Positions 8,359-19,368 are shown, counted from the first letter of the stretch. The stretch: 64,000 bases of DNA from an uncultured Pelagibacteraceae bacterium (GCA_902604175.1 CACKXR010000003.1:1-64000); one strand, 5' to 3'. Notes: generated from the letters alone by a model not told the origin. Numbers and translations are program-made.

Positions 8359-9771
8359 ATGAGTAATTTCTTTGATAAATCAGATTTGGCAAGAAAAGAT
8401 GCCGAAAATATAGTATCGGATACCTTAAAAAATTGTGATGACGGAGAACTGTATTTGGAGGACTCAAAGTCGGAGTCTATTGTTTTAGATGATAATAAGA
8501 TTAAGAGCTCAAACTATAGCTCTGATTTGGGTTTTGGATTTAGAGCAGTATCTGAAGAAGTTGTTGCTTATTCTTACTCAAATGAAATATCAAAAAATTC
8601 TTTAAAAAGTTCAGCAGAAAATCTTCAGTCAACACTTAAATCAATCAAAGGCACTTATAATACTGAGATACCAAAATCTAACAAAAAATTTTATAGTGAT
8701 GTAAATCCTATAGAACAAAAATCTTTAAACTCTAAAATAGAAGTCCTAAATAAAGTTAATGATTACTTAAGAAAAAAAGATGGATCTGTAAAACAGGTTA
8801 CAGCAAATTTTTTAGGTGAACATAAATCAGTAGAAATAATCAGATCAGGTGGTGAGGCAATTACAGATATAAGACCATTAATTAGGTTTAATGTTTCTGT
8901 AATGCTTGAAAAAGATGGAAGAAAAGAAACAGGTGTGTATGGCATTGGAGGCAGACAGGCTTACGATGATTATTTACAGAATGATAACTGGAAAAGTGTA
9001 TGTGAAGAAGCTTTTAGAATTGCTTCAGTTAACTTGGAGAGTAAACCCGCACCAGCCGGCGAAATGAAAGTTGTTTTGGGACCAGGTTGGCCAGCAATAT
9101 TAATTCATGAAGCAATAGGACATGGTCTAGAGGGTGATTTTAACAGAAAAAAAACATCAGCATTTCATAACTTAATGGGACATAAAGTTGCAAGTGAAGG
9201 TGTCACAATTGTTGATGATGGTACCATTGATAATAGAAGAGGCAGTCTTACAATAGACGATGAGGGTACGCCAACTGAAAGAACTGTTTTAATTGAAAAT
9301 GGAATTTTAAAAAACTTTATGCAAGACAGATTAAATGCACGTTTAATGAATACAAGGTCAACTGGATCAGGAAGAAGAGAAAACTATCGACACGTAGTTT
9401 TACCTAGAATGAGAAATACTATGATGTTAAGTGGCAATCAAACTCAAGATGAGATGATCAAATCTGTTGATAAAGGTATTTTTGCTGTGAGCTTTGGGGG
9501 TGGACAAGTAGATATTACGTCAGGAAAATTTGTTTTTAATTGTACAGAAGCATACGAAATTATTAATGGCAAAATAGGTTCTCCAATAAAGGGAGCGACA
9601 TTAATAGGAGATGGTCCATCAATTTTAAAGGAAGTTTCAATGGTTGGTAATGACATGAAAATGGATCCAGGAATTGGAACTTGTGGAAAAGCAGGCCAAG
9701 GAGTTCCAGTAGGTGTAGCGCAGCCATCCATACTAATAGACAAAATGACAGTGGGTGGAACAAAACTGTAA
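8359..9771 (+). CDS. tldD: Metalloprotease TldD
   Basis: This 470-aa protein is the catalytic half of the TldD/TldE heterodimer, a cytoplasmic zinc protease that degrades unfolded peptides and, in some bacteria, trims modified peptides or CcdA antitoxin. The zinc motif HEAIGHGLEGD is intact near residue 250, and the C-terminal half has DDEGTPTERT and GKAGQGVPVGV as in the family. Length is near the usual 475-480. tldE follows with a 3-base gap, so both subunits are made together. No obvious peptide substrate gene lies nearby. Confidence 0.95.
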   Translation: MSNFFDKSDLARKDAENIVSDTLKNCDDGELYLEDSKSESIVLDDNKIKSSNYSSDLGFGFRAVSEEVVAYSYSNEISKNSLKSSAENLQSTLKSIKGTYNTEIPKSNKKFYSDVNPIEQKSLNSKIEVLNKVNDYLRKKDGSVKQVTANFLGEHKSVEIIRSGGEAITDIRPLIRFNVSVMLEKDGRKETGVYGIGGRQAYDDYLQNDNWKSVCEEAFRIASVNLESKPAPAGEMKVVLGPGWPAILIHEAIGHGLEGDFNRKKTSAFHNLMGHKVASEGVTIVDDGTIDNRRGSLTIDDEGTPTERTVLIENGILKNFMQDRLNARLMNTRSTGSGRRENYRHVVLPRMRNTMMLSGNQTQDEMIKSVDKGIFAVSFGGGQVDITSGKFVFNCTEAYEIINGKIGSPIKGATLIGDGPSILKEVSMVGNDMKMDPGIGTCGKAGQGVPVGVAQPSILIDKMTVGGTKL

Positions 9772-9774
9772 TTA

Positions 9775-11091
9775 ATGATTAAAGATCAAGATTTTTTAAA
9801 AACTAAAGCTGCATATTGTCTAGATGTTGCCAAAAAAATTGGAGCTTCAGATGCAAGTGTTACAATAGGTCATTCTATTTCTGAAACAGTCAATTTTAGA
9901 AATAAAAATTTAGATGAGTCTAATCGATCTGATGGATTAGCGTTTAGCATAGATACTTATATTGGCAGAAAAAAATCTTCGATTTCCTCGTCAAATTTAT
10001 TAAATGAAAATTTAGATATACTTATAGAGAAATGCTATGAAACAACTAAAATTACACCAGAGGATGAGTTCAATTCATTACCAGACAAAAATTTACTTGC
10101 AGATAAACTTAAAGATTTAAATATTTATGATAACACCCATATTGATAATGATAAAAAAATTCATTATTTAAAAGAATTAGAAAATACAGCATCAGAGGAT
10201 AAAAAAATAATAAACACAGAGTCCAGTTTTACTGAAAAAAAAACTAATTTTATTTTAGCAAACAGTGATGGTTTTTGTAGTGGTTACAAAACATCTTCAT
10301 TTACGACGTCATGTGTAGCTGTTGCTAAAGACGAAAATAGCATGGAAAGGGATTATGAATATTCAAGTAAAAGATATTTAGATGATATCAAAGATCCCCA
10401 AGCCTTGGGTAAACTGGCAAGTGATCAAACAATTAGAAAATTAAGTCCAAAAAAAATTGGAAGCGAAAAATTAAGTGTCATATTTGATAAGAGAATTGCA
10501 AAAGGTATGCTAAGTGCTTTTGCAAGTGCGATTTCATCCTCTGCAATCGCTAGAGGAACTTCATTTCTTAAGGACAAGATTAATGAGCAGATATTTTCTA
10601 ATTCTATAAATATAATTGATAAACCAGATATAATTAAGGGTTTAGGCTCAAAGAATTTTGACTCAGAAGGTATTAAATCTGAAACCCTGAATCTAGTTAA
10701 AGAGGGTGTGCTTAAAAATTATCTTGTAGATACTTATAATGGCAAAAAATTAAACATCCCATCAAATGGAAGAAGGGGAGGTACTACAAATTTGTATTTT
10801 GAGAATGGAAAACAAAGTTATGATGAGCTATTAAAAAATAATTCAAAATGCATTTATATTACAGAAACAATAGGCCATGGCAGCAATCTTGTAACTGGAG
10901 ATTACTCTGTTGGAGCAACGGGGTTTTTTGTAGAAGATGGTGAATTTAAATATCCAATAAATGAAATAACAATTGCAGGAAATTTTAAGGATATGTTTAA
11001 AAATATATTTTTAGCAAACGACTTAGATTTCGAATATTCAACAAATTCTCCAACTATGATGATTGAAGGCATGACAGTTGCCGGTAAATGA
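9775..11091 (+). CDS. pmbA: TldE (PmbA), partner subunit of the TldD protease
   Basis: This 438-aa protein is homologous in layout to TldD but has no HExxxH zinc motif, as expected for the non-catalytic subunit that shapes the substrate tunnel. Family features include SSAIARGTSFLKD in the middle and ITIAGNFKDMF plus PTMMIEGMTVAG at the C-terminus. Length is typical (about 440-450). Its stop overlaps the start of the amine-oxidase gene by ATGA, suggesting translational coupling of all three genes. Confidence 0.94.
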   Translation: MIKDQDFLKTKAAYCLDVAKKIGASDASVTIGHSISETVNFRNKNLDESNRSDGLAFSIDTYIGRKKSSISSSNLLNENLDILIEKCYETTKITPEDEFNSLPDKNLLADKLKDLNIYDNTHIDNDKKIHYLKELENTASEDKKIINTESSFTEKKTNFILANSDGFCSGYKTSSFTTSCVAVAKDENSMERDYEYSSKRYLDDIKDPQALGKLASDQTIRKLSPKKIGSEKLSVIFDKRIAKGMLSAFASAISSSAIARGTSFLKDKINEQIFSNSINIIDKPDIIKGLGSKNFDSEGIKSETLNLVKEGVLKNYLVDTYNGKKLNIPSNGRRGGTTNLYFENGKQSYDELLKNNSKCIYITETIGHGSNLVTGDYSVGATGFFVEDGEFKYPINEITIAGNFKDMFKNIFLANDLDFEYSTNSPTMMIEGMTVAGK

Positions 11092-12059
11092 GTAGTTTTT
11101 GTGTAATTGGCTCAGGAATTTCTGGAGCAACCATCGCAAATCTTTTAAACAAAAAACACAATGTTGATTTGTATGATAAAGCAAGAGGCTTAGGAGGAAG
11201 GTCATCTTTTAAAAGATTAGATAAAATTAGGGGGTTTGATCATGGGACTCAATACTTTTCTCCAAAAACACCAGAATTTAAAAAATTTACTAAAAAGCTA
11301 ATAGAAAAAAAAATACTAAAAATTTGGGAAGGAAATCATAAATTTTTAAGTCATAAAAAAAAAGAAAATAAAAAACATGTTAAAGTTATTGGCAGAAAAG
11401 GAAACAATGACATTAGTAAATATCTTTTAAAAAATGTAAGATGTTATTTTAAAAGTGAACTAAAAAAAATAAATTTCCAAAATAGAAAATGGAATTTAAT
11501 ATTTAATAATGGTGAAATTAGAAACTATGAAAATTTAATTTTGACTTGTCCATTTCCTCAGTTAAAAAAATTATCAAAAAAATATATTAAAAATTCTTTT
11601 ATAAAAGAAAAGATTAAAATGGATGCAAATATAACAATTTTAATAGAAATTAAAAAAACCAACTTAGGTTATAGTAGTTTTTTATTTAATGATAGAATTC
11701 TAGGATGGGCTGGTTACGAAAATAGTAAAAAAAGATTTAAAAGTAAAAGTGATCTTTGGACACTACAGAGTACTTTTAATTGGGCAAATAAAAAAATAAA
11801 TCAAAATAAAGTACTTAAAAAAACTAATTCTAAAATTTTGATTGATAAGTTTTTTAAATTAACAGGAATTAAGCGGACAAAAGTACTTTTTTCACTTAAC
11901 CATGGTTGGAAATACTCCTCAAACTCAAAACCACTAAAATTAAAAAGTTATTGGAATTCTAGATTAAATCTTGGTGTATGCGCAGATTGGTTTAATGGAC
12001 CTAGGTTAGAGTCAGGATGGATAAGTGCAAATGATCTTTATAAGAAAATAAATAGTTAA
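11088..12059 (+). CDS. FAD-dependent amine oxidase-like protein (renalase-like)
   Basis: The N-terminus has a Rossmann FAD motif (VIGSGISGATIANLL), then the second flavin motif with the GG doublet (KARGLGGRSS) and DHGTQYF, as in renalase-type and amine-oxidase-type flavoproteins. The C-terminal CADWFNGPRLESGWISANDL is the expected FAD-closing motif. At 323 aa it matches the small renalase-like subgroup. The substrate is not evident. The ATGA overlap with pmbA suggests one transcript; whether the three act together is unknown. Confidence 0.82.
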   Translation: MSSFCVIGSGISGATIANLLNKKHNVDLYDKARGLGGRSSFKRLDKIRGFDHGTQYFSPKTPEFKKFTKKLIEKKILKIWEGNHKFLSHKKKENKKHVKVIGRKGNNDISKYLLKNVRCYFKSELKKINFQNRKWNLIFNNGEIRNYENLILTCPFPQLKKLSKKYIKNSFIKEKIKMDANITILIEIKKTNLGYSSFLFNDRILGWAGYENSKKRFKSKSDLWTLQSTFNWANKKINQNKVLKKTNSKILIDKFFKLTGIKRTKVLFSLNHGWKYSSNSKPLKLKSYWNSRLNLGVCADWFNGPRLESGWISANDLYKKINS

Positions 12060-12060
12060 A

Positions 12061-12741
12061 TTACTCGTAATTTTTTAATCTGTATTCCCAATTACCCATT
12101 CTTTGATAAGTAACTTTTACTATTAAAGAAGTTTTTTTATCTAACCAAATATCAAAATTTAACCTTTTATCATCTGGGAGCGTCATATCTTTGGAAGTTA
12201 ATTTGAAATGATCAGTCTCATATTCTTTACCATTGATTATAACTTTTTCCTTTGCAACGAATGTAACTATCTGCTCTTTTATACTACCTGATATAGGGCT
12301 TATTTGGCTACTAGATTGCAAAATTTTATGACTCCACCAATTACCAATAGTATTTTCAAGTAGAGCTTCACCTGAGAAAGAAGAGCCAACAATATCAAAT
12401 TTTTTAGTATTTTTATTTAAAGTTAAGTTTACAAACTTTTCTTTTTTATTCTGTATAGTTTTTGAGTTAAAAGAAATCAATTGATCTTTCAAATATTTTT
12501 CCTCACCAATACCCTCTACTTCAAAAACTGTTGCTCCCAAAAGTTTTATCTCAAATTTAAATTGATTAGTCACTAGAGTAATGTCATTTTTTTGTGAAAA
12601 AAAATAATAATTATAACCAATCAATTCATTATTTCTTAAAATTTCCATCTCAATTTTTTTATAGTTAATGTAATGACCAATATGAGCATATGAGGCAAAA
12701 CAAATAAAAATAAATATAGTGCTGAGTGTGATTTTTTTCAT
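12061..12741 (-). CDS. Exported DUF6134-like protein
   Basis: This 226-aa protein starts at an ATG (12741), nine bases inside the tracked TTG start. It has a short N-terminal signal peptide ending near AHIGHY, so it should be periplasmic. The rest is beta-strand rich, with an YNYYFFSQKND segment early and NFDIWLDKKTSLIVKVTYQR near the C-terminus, where the chain appears to form a beta sheet. This resembles proteins annotated DUF6134. Function is unknown. It ends one base from the convergent amine-oxidase stop. Confidence 0.65.
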   Translation of the reverse strand: MKKITLSTIFIFICFASYAHIGHYINYKKIEMEILRNNELIGYNYYFFSQKNDITLVTNQFKFEIKLLGATVFEVEGIGEEKYLKDQLISFNSKTIQNKKEKFVNLTLNKNTKKFDIVGSSFSGEALLENTIGNWWSHKILQSSSQISPISGSIKEQIVTFVAKEKVIINGKEYETDHFKLTSKDMTLPDDKRLNFDIWLDKKTSLIVKVTYQRMGNWEYRLKNYE

Positions 12742-12781
12742 TATAAGCAAGTATTAATTATTTTATAATTAACAGTATAAT

Positions 12782-13429
12782 ATGTTTTTATCTATTAAAA
12801 ATATTCCTAAAGTATATTGGAGCTCAGATAAAAGCTTTAACTTCAAACCAAAATTTTCAACATCATTTTTTTTAATTTTCGGTTTAATTATCTTTGGTTT
12901 TGGAGAGGGATTATTAATATTATCAACTACAGGAAATTCCCCCTGGTCAGTACTAGCAGAGGGAATATCAAAAAATTCTAAATTATCTATTGGTGCAGCA
13001 ACATTTTTAGTAAGTGTAAGTGTTCTTTTTTTTTGGTTATTTCTTAGACAGAAGCCAGGATTAGGAACAATTTTTAATATAATTATTATTTCTGGAATGA
13101 TTGATATTACTTTATATTTTTTTGACCCACCCTTATCTAACATATTAAAATATTTATTGGCAATATTTTCTGTAATGCTGGTTGGTATAGGAAGTGGTAT
13201 TTATTTAGTAGCAAATCTTGGACCAGGTCCAAGAGATGGATTAATGACTGGTTTAACAAAAATAACAAACTTACCTATTGCTTTAGTCAGAGCAAGCTTA
13301 GAAATTTCAGTTGTAATAATTGGATGGTATTTAGGTGGAACAGTAGGTGTTGGAACTTTAATTTTTGCTTTTGGAATTGGTCCTTGCGTTGCTTTTGGGT
13401 TATTTATTGTTAATAAAAGTTTTAGTTAA
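12782..13429 (+). CDS. YczE/YitT-like integral membrane protein
   Basis: This 215-aa protein has about five membrane-spanning helices. It shows the paired internal motif of the family: NSPWSVLAEGISK early and LGPGPRDGLMTGL late. These polar glycine/proline loops suggest a pseudo-two-fold repeat. The family is widespread and its substrate is unsettled. It shares a TTAA double-stop overlap with the convergent typA. Confidence 0.75.
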   Translation: MFLSIKNIPKVYWSSDKSFNFKPKFSTSFFLIFGLIIFGFGEGLLILSTTGNSPWSVLAEGISKNSKLSIGAATFLVSVSVLFFWLFLRQKPGLGTIFNIIIISGMIDITLYFFDPPLSNILKYLLAIFSVMLVGIGSGIYLVANLGPGPRDGLMTGLTKITNLPIALVRASLEISVVIIGWYLGGTVGVGTLIFAFGIGPCVAFGLFIVNKSFS

Positions 13430-15252
13430 GCTGCTGCTCCAGACTTTTCACTTCTTTTTCTTTCATGAGGATCAAGAATAGATTTTCTTAATCTACAAGA
13501 CTCAGGAGTAATTTCTAACGCCTCATCTGTATTAAGCATACTCAATTGCTCAGCAATAGACATTTTCCTCACTGGAGTGAGCACAACGTTTTCGTCAGTT
13601 CCCTGTGTTCTCATATTTGTTAATTTTTTCCCCTTCATAACATTGATTATCATATCGCCTGGTTTTGGTGACAATCCTACTATCATTCCAGGATAGACAG
13701 GGTCATTGTGTGTTACGAACATTTCTCCTCTGGCCTGTAAGTTAAATATAGCAAAAGCAACTGCTTTACCTTGTTCCATTGCAATTAAGGCTCCATTTCT
13801 TCTTCCTTCCATTTCACCTTCAAAAGGCCCATAGCTATGAAAAATCCTATTAATAACTCCATTACCTTTAGTGAGGGTTAAAAATCTACTTGTGTAACCC
13901 ATTAACCCTCGAGTTGGTGCATGAAAAATAAGTCTTTTTTTATCTTTGCCAGTATCTTTTAAATCAATTAATTTACCTTTTCTTCTGTTCATAGAGTCTA
14001 TTACTTTTGATGAGAATTCTTCGTCTAAATCCATTGTAATTTCTTCAAAAGGCTCAAGTTTTTTTCCACTTTCATCTATTTGATATAAAACCTTAGGTGG
14101 ACTGACTGTCATTTCAAATCCCTCTCGTCTCATTTGAGTAAGTAAAATTTCTAACATAAGTTCACCTCTACCACTTACAACAAAGGAGTCATTGCCATCG
14201 TTTTCAGAAACAGTAATTCCTACATTATTCTGAGCTTCTTGAAGTAGTCGATCTCTAATTTGAGTGCTTGTAAGTTTTTTACCTTCTTTTCCCGCAAGTG
14301 GAGAAGTGTTAACAGTTATTGTGATAGACATTGTGGGTGGATCTATTGGTGTTGCTGAAATAGGTTTATTTACATCTAAATCACAAATAGTATCTGCAAC
14401 ATTAGCTTTTTCTAATCCTGCAATTACTACAATATCTCCAGCCTCACCAACCTCAATAGGCACTTTTTTGGTTCCCTCATATCTGAAAATTTTAGTAAGT
14501 TTACCTTCGTCAATTTTTTCACCTTTTAAATTAATCGCTTTTATTGATTGATTAGCTTTAGCTGTCCCTTGGGTAATTCTTCCTACTAAGCTTCTTCCTA
14601 AAAAACTATCAGCATAAAGAAGTGTAGATAACATTGCAAAAGGTTTTTCCTTTTCAAATTTTGCAGGTTTAACGTGGTTCAGTATTAAATCTAAAAGTGG
14701 GTTTAAATTTTCTCTAGGGCCTTCCACTTCTATGTCTGCCCAACCTGATCTACCACTTGCGTATAAAACAGGAAAATCTAATTGCTCTTCATTTGCATCA
14801 AGGCTTACAAATAAATCAAATGTTTCATCTAAAACCTCATTAGCTCTCTGATCATCTTTATCAAGTTTGTTAATCACAACAATTGGTTTAAGACCTTGTT
14901 TTAAAGCTTTAGATAATACAAACTTTGTTTGTGGCATCACTCCTTCAGCAGAGTCTATAAGCAAGAGAGCTCCATCAGCCATGCTTAAAACTCTTTCAAC
15001 TTCTGCCGCAAAGTCTCTGTGACCTGGAGTATCAATTATATTTATTCTTGTATCTTTCCAATTAATCGAGGCAGGTTTTGCTAAAATTGTAATTCCTCTT
15101 TCTTTTTCTAATTCACCAGAGTCCATTAACCTTTCATCAACGATTTCATTTTCTCTAAATGATCCACTTTGTTTCATCAAATTATCAATCAAAGTAGTTT
15201 TGCCGTGGTCTACATGAGCAATAATCGTGATGTTTCTAATATCATTTGTCAT
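13426..15252 (-). CDS. typA: Translational GTPase TypA/BipA
   Basis: This 608-aa ribosome-associated GTPase aids assembly of the 50S subunit and growth under stress or cold. All G motifs are present: AHVDHGKTTL (G1), ERGITI (G2), DTPGHRDF (G3) and NKLDKDDQR (G4). Domain II and the EF-G-like domain follow, then the TypA-specific C-terminal domain (HNDPVYPGMIVG). Length is standard. The small basic ORF just upstream on the same strand may share its transcript. No SD precedes the ATG. Confidence 0.97.
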   Translation of the reverse strand: MTNDIRNITIIAHVDHGKTTLIDNLMKQSGSFRENEIVDERLMDSGELEKERGITILAKPASINWKDTRINIIDTPGHRDFAAEVERVLSMADGALLLIDSAEGVMPQTKFVLSKALKQGLKPIVVINKLDKDDQRANEVLDETFDLFVSLDANEEQLDFPVLYASGRSGWADIEVEGPRENLNPLLDLILNHVKPAKFEKEKPFAMLSTLLYADSFLGRSLVGRITQGTAKANQSIKAINLKGEKIDEGKLTKIFRYEGTKKVPIEVGEAGDIVVIAGLEKANVADTICDLDVNKPISATPIDPPTMSITITVNTSPLAGKEGKKLTSTQIRDRLLQEAQNNVGITVSENDGNDSFVVSGRGELMLEILLTQMRREGFEMTVSPPKVLYQIDESGKKLEPFEEITMDLDEEFSSKVIDSMNRRKGKLIDLKDTGKDKKRLIFHAPTRGLMGYTSRFLTLTKGNGVINRIFHSYGPFEGEMEGRRNGALIAMEQGKAVAFAIFNLQARGEMFVTHNDPVYPGMIVGLSPKPGDMIINVMKGKKLTNMRTQGTDENVVLTPVRKMSIAEQLSMLNTDEALEITPESCRLRKSILDPHERKRSEKSGAAA

Positions 15253-15336
15253 AAAATGTGGTTCTTATACATATTTAATTAATTTTTAAAACTTAAAAAA
15301 AACTAATGTTTATTGAAGATTTTATTAATTAAATGT

Positions 15337-15453
15337 TTAATTTGCTTTTTTCTGCTTCTCTTTTTTAAGTTTTCTCTTTTCTTTAAAACTTAATTTTGCT
15401 TTTTTTTTTATACTAGAGTCTTTGAATGATTTTCCACTATATCTTTTTGACAT
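15337..15453 (-). CDS. Untracked 38-aa lysine-rich small protein
   Basis: This ORF runs from ATG at 15453 to TAA at 15337 and is too short for the ORF track. The product begins MSKRYSGKSFKDSS and continues as a strongly basic helix (LSFKEKRKLKKEKQKK). It fills most of the 269-bp gap between groEL and typA, in the same direction as both. It starts 15 bases after the groESL terminator, and upstream is only a weak AAAAGAAAA. Such small basic proteins often bind RNA or ribosomes, but no function can be assigned and it may not be expressed. Confidence 0.5.
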   Translation of the reverse strand: MSKRYSGKSFKDSSIKKKAKLSFKEKRKLKKEKQKKAN

Positions 15454-15467
15454 ATTTTCTTTTACAT

Positions 15468-15499
15468 AAAAAAAAAGGCCATCTTATGATGGCCTTTTT
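15468..15499 (-). terminator. Intrinsic terminator of groES-groEL
   Basis: On the minus strand GGCCATC pairs perfectly with GATGGCC around an ATAA loop and is followed by nine U residues; flanking A/U bases extend the stem by five pairs. It lies 22 bases past the groEL stop. It is the only textbook rho-independent terminator I found in the window. Confidence 0.93.
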
Positions 15500-15521
15500 G
15501 AATTCGTATTTGTATAGGGTT

Positions 15522-17204
<1,683 letters not shown>

Positions 17205-17209
17205 TTAAA

Positions 17210-17500
17210 TTACTTGCCCGAAATACCCATAATGTCTGACTCTTTCATTATGCTGTATTCTTTACCATCAATTTTGACTTCAGTCCCTGACCATTTGCCA
17301 AATAAAACTTTGTCACCAACTTTAACGTCCATTGGAATTAATTTTCCGTCTTCTGTTTTTGCACCACCACCAATAGCAACTACTTTTCCCTCTTGTGGTT
17401 TTTCTTGTGCAGTATCAGGAATGATTATCCCGCCAGCAGTTTTTTCACTACTGTCCAATACTTCAATTAACACTCTGTCATGTAACGGTTTGAACTTCAT
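17210..17500 (-). CDS. groES: Co-chaperonin GroES (Hsp10)
   Basis: This 96-aa protein forms the heptameric lid of GroEL. It opens with the family signature [13 protein letters not shown]. The mobile loop around [17 protein letters not shown] contacts GroEL. Its ATG is preceded by AAAGGAG, a full SD. It is first in a two-gene operon with groEL, with an RpoH-type promoter upstream. No CIRCE (HrcA) inverted repeat is visible. Confidence 0.98.
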   Translation of the reverse strand: MKFKPLHDRVLIEVLDSSEKTAGGIIIPDTAQEKPQEGKVVAIGGGAKTEDGKLIPMDVKVGDKVLFGKWSGTEVKIDGKEYSIMKESDIMGISGK

Positions 17501-17537
17501 AAAATCTCCTTTATAATTCTATATAAATATGGTCTTC

Positions 17538-17565
17538 ATATAGATATTACGTCGTCTATTTCAAG
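17538..17565 (-). promoter_or_regulatory. Sigma-32 (RpoH) promoter of groESL
   Basis: On the minus strand CTTGAAA (17565-17559) is followed after exactly 15 bases by CTATAT (17543-17538), matching the alphaproteobacterial RpoH pattern CTTGAA / CYATNT. Transcription would begin about 30 bases before the groES ATG. The spacing equals that of the ibpA promoter in this window. Confidence 0.72.
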
Positions 17566-17632
17566 ACAGGATATGCAACTACCTGGTAATAATGCTAGGA
17601 AATTCAGGATTTTATGGTTTATACGTTATTTA

Positions 17633-18451
17633 ATGACAAAAAATTTAGATACAGATGGGCTTAGTTCAATTGCCCATAAATATGATCTATTTTATGTAGA
17701 TTTATGGGGTGTGGTTCATAATGGAATAAAACTTTATGAGAGCGCAATAGATACTCTTAAACAGCTTAAAATAAATAATAAAGATTTTGTTTTGTTAACT
17801 AATGCTCCACGACCAAATGAAACTGTAAAAAAATTTTTAGAGAAAATGGGTATGGAAGAGGAGTTAAGAAATCATGTGTTTACTTCAGGTGAGGCAGCCC
17901 TAAAATACTTAAAAAAATCATACTCATCAAAAAAATTTTTCCACATAGGTCCCCCAAGAGATTTTGACCTATTCAATCCTTTTAAAAAAAATAAATCGAG
18001 TGATCTTGTGAATAGCGAATATTTATTATGTACAGGACTATTTGATGATCATAATACTGATTTAAATTATTATAAAAATTTACTCAACGTTCATACTCAT
18101 AAAAAGATGATTTGCACAAATCCTGATCTTATTGTTGATCGTGGCAGAATTAGAGAGTTGTGTGCAGGCTCTGTTGCAATGGTTTTCGAAAAAATGGGTG
18201 GAGAAGTTATACACTTTGGTAAACCGCATGCCGAAGTTTACAATTTATCTATAGATAATTCAGATAAAAAAACTTTAGCAATTGGAGATAACCTAAATAC
18301 TGATATTAAGGGAGCTAATTTATTGAATTATGACTCATTGTTAATTTCTAATGGTATTCATAAATCGGAAATTCTAGATAAGGGTATATTTAAGGTATCC
18401 AAAGAATATGAAACAGTGGTAAACTACACTCAGTCAGATCTTAGATGGTAA
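17633..18451 (+). CDS. HAD-superfamily hydrolase, class IIA (NagD-like)
   Basis: The start is placed at the ATG at 17633 (272 aa), because the tracked 20-residue extension is unlike the family. The nucleophile region is DLWGVVHNG, followed by the LLTNAPRPN threonine motif and the C-terminal GDNLNTDIKGANLLNYDSLL motif that binds magnesium. This architecture with the C2a cap matches a proteobacterial subfamily (often TIGR01459) of unknown substrate, probably a phosphorylated small molecule. It overlaps ribF by 7 bases, hinting at a link to flavin metabolism such as nucleotide dephosphorylation; that is inference. Confidence 0.85.
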   Translation: MTKNLDTDGLSSIAHKYDLFYVDLWGVVHNGIKLYESAIDTLKQLKINNKDFVLLTNAPRPNETVKKFLEKMGMEEELRNHVFTSGEAALKYLKKSYSSKKFFHIGPPRDFDLFNPFKKNKSSDLVNSEYLLCTGLFDDHNTDLNYYKNLLNVHTHKKMICTNPDLIVDRGRIRELCAGSVAMVFEKMGGEVIHFGKPHAEVYNLSIDNSDKKTLAIGDNLNTDIKGANLLNYDSLLISNGIHKSEILDKGIFKVSKEYETVVNYTQSDLRW

Positions 18452-19368
18452 AATTATATACAAACTTTAATATTAAAAACGTAAATAAAAATTCTATCGT
18501 TCTAATAGGAAATTTTGATGGAGTTCATTTGGGACATCAAAAATTATTTAATTTAGCAAAATTATATAAAAAAAAATACAAACTCAAAATTGGTGTAGTT
18601 AATTTTGATCCAATGCCAAAAATGTTTTTCGATAAATCTCTTAAAAATTTTAGGATAACTAGTATTAATCAAAAAATTGAATTATTAAGTAAACTCAAAG
18701 TAGATTTTATTATAACTAAAAAATTTGATAAAGAATTTTCTAAAACTAAGTCCCTTAATTTCATTAAAGAAATTTTAAATAAAAAATTAAAATCAAAATT
18801 TATATTTGTTAGTAATAATTTTAGATTTGGTAATAGAAGAGAGGGAAATGTAAATTTATTAATTGAAAATGAAAAAAAATTTAATTTTAAAGTGGTAAAG
18901 CCAAACCCGTTAATCAAACAACAAAAAATAATTTCATCTACATTAATAAGGAGTCTTTTAGAAAAAGGATATTTAGAAAAAGCTAATAAGCTTTTAAATA
19001 GAAATTGGACTATTGACGGAAAAGTTCAAAAAGGAAGACAGGTTGGCAAAAAAATTGGTTTCCCTACATGCAATATAGATATTAAAGACTATGTTTTAGC
19101 TAAACCTGGTGTTTATGCAGTAAGAGTATCAAAACACAATAATTCTAAATATCTAAGAGGGATAGCAAATCTTGGATATAGACCAACATTTAATCAGAAA
19201 AAAATCTTATTAGAGGTTCATTTATTTAATTATTCTGGAAATCTTTATAATAAACTCTTATCAGTGGAGTTTTTAAAGTTTATTAGAAAAGAAAAAAAAT
19301 TTAAAAGTGTTAATGAATTAAAATCTCAAATTAAAAAAGATTTAAATATTGCAAAAAAAACCAGATGA
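18445..19368 (+). CDS. ribF: Bifunctional riboflavin kinase / FAD synthetase RibF
   Basis: This 307-aa cytoplasmic enzyme phosphorylates riboflavin to FMN, then adenylates it to FAD. The N-terminal adenylyltransferase domain has GNFDGVHLGHQKL, and SSTLIRSLLEKG marks its end. The C-terminal kinase domain has GRQVGKKIGFPTCNI and YRPTF. Length is normal (about 300-310). Its stop overlaps ileS by ATGA; ribF-ileS-lspA is a common order in proteobacteria. Confidence 0.96.
   Translation: MVKLYTNFNIKNVNKNSIVLIGNFDGVHLGHQKLFNLAKLYKKKYKLKIGVVNFDPMPKMFFDKSLKNFRITSINQKIELLSKLKVDFIITKKFDKEFSKTKSLNFIKEILNKKLKSKFIFVSNNFRFGNRREGNVNLLIENEKKFNFKVVKPNPLIKQQKIISSTLIRSLLEKGYLEKANKLLNRNWTIDGKVQKGRQVGKKIGFPTCNIDIKDYVLAKPGVYAVRVSKHNNSKYLRGIANLGYRPTFNQKKILLEVHLFNYSGNLYNKLLSVEFLKFIRKEKKFKSVNELKSQIKKDLNIAKKTR

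Noticed and set aside
9444-9763. Minus-strand ORFs of 99 and 66 aa inside tldD
   Set aside because: Both are antisense shadows of the conserved C-terminal part of tldD.
17501-17632. CIRCE element upstream of groES
   Set aside because: I looked for TTAGCACTC-N9-GAGTGCTAA on both strands of the leader and found nothing similar.
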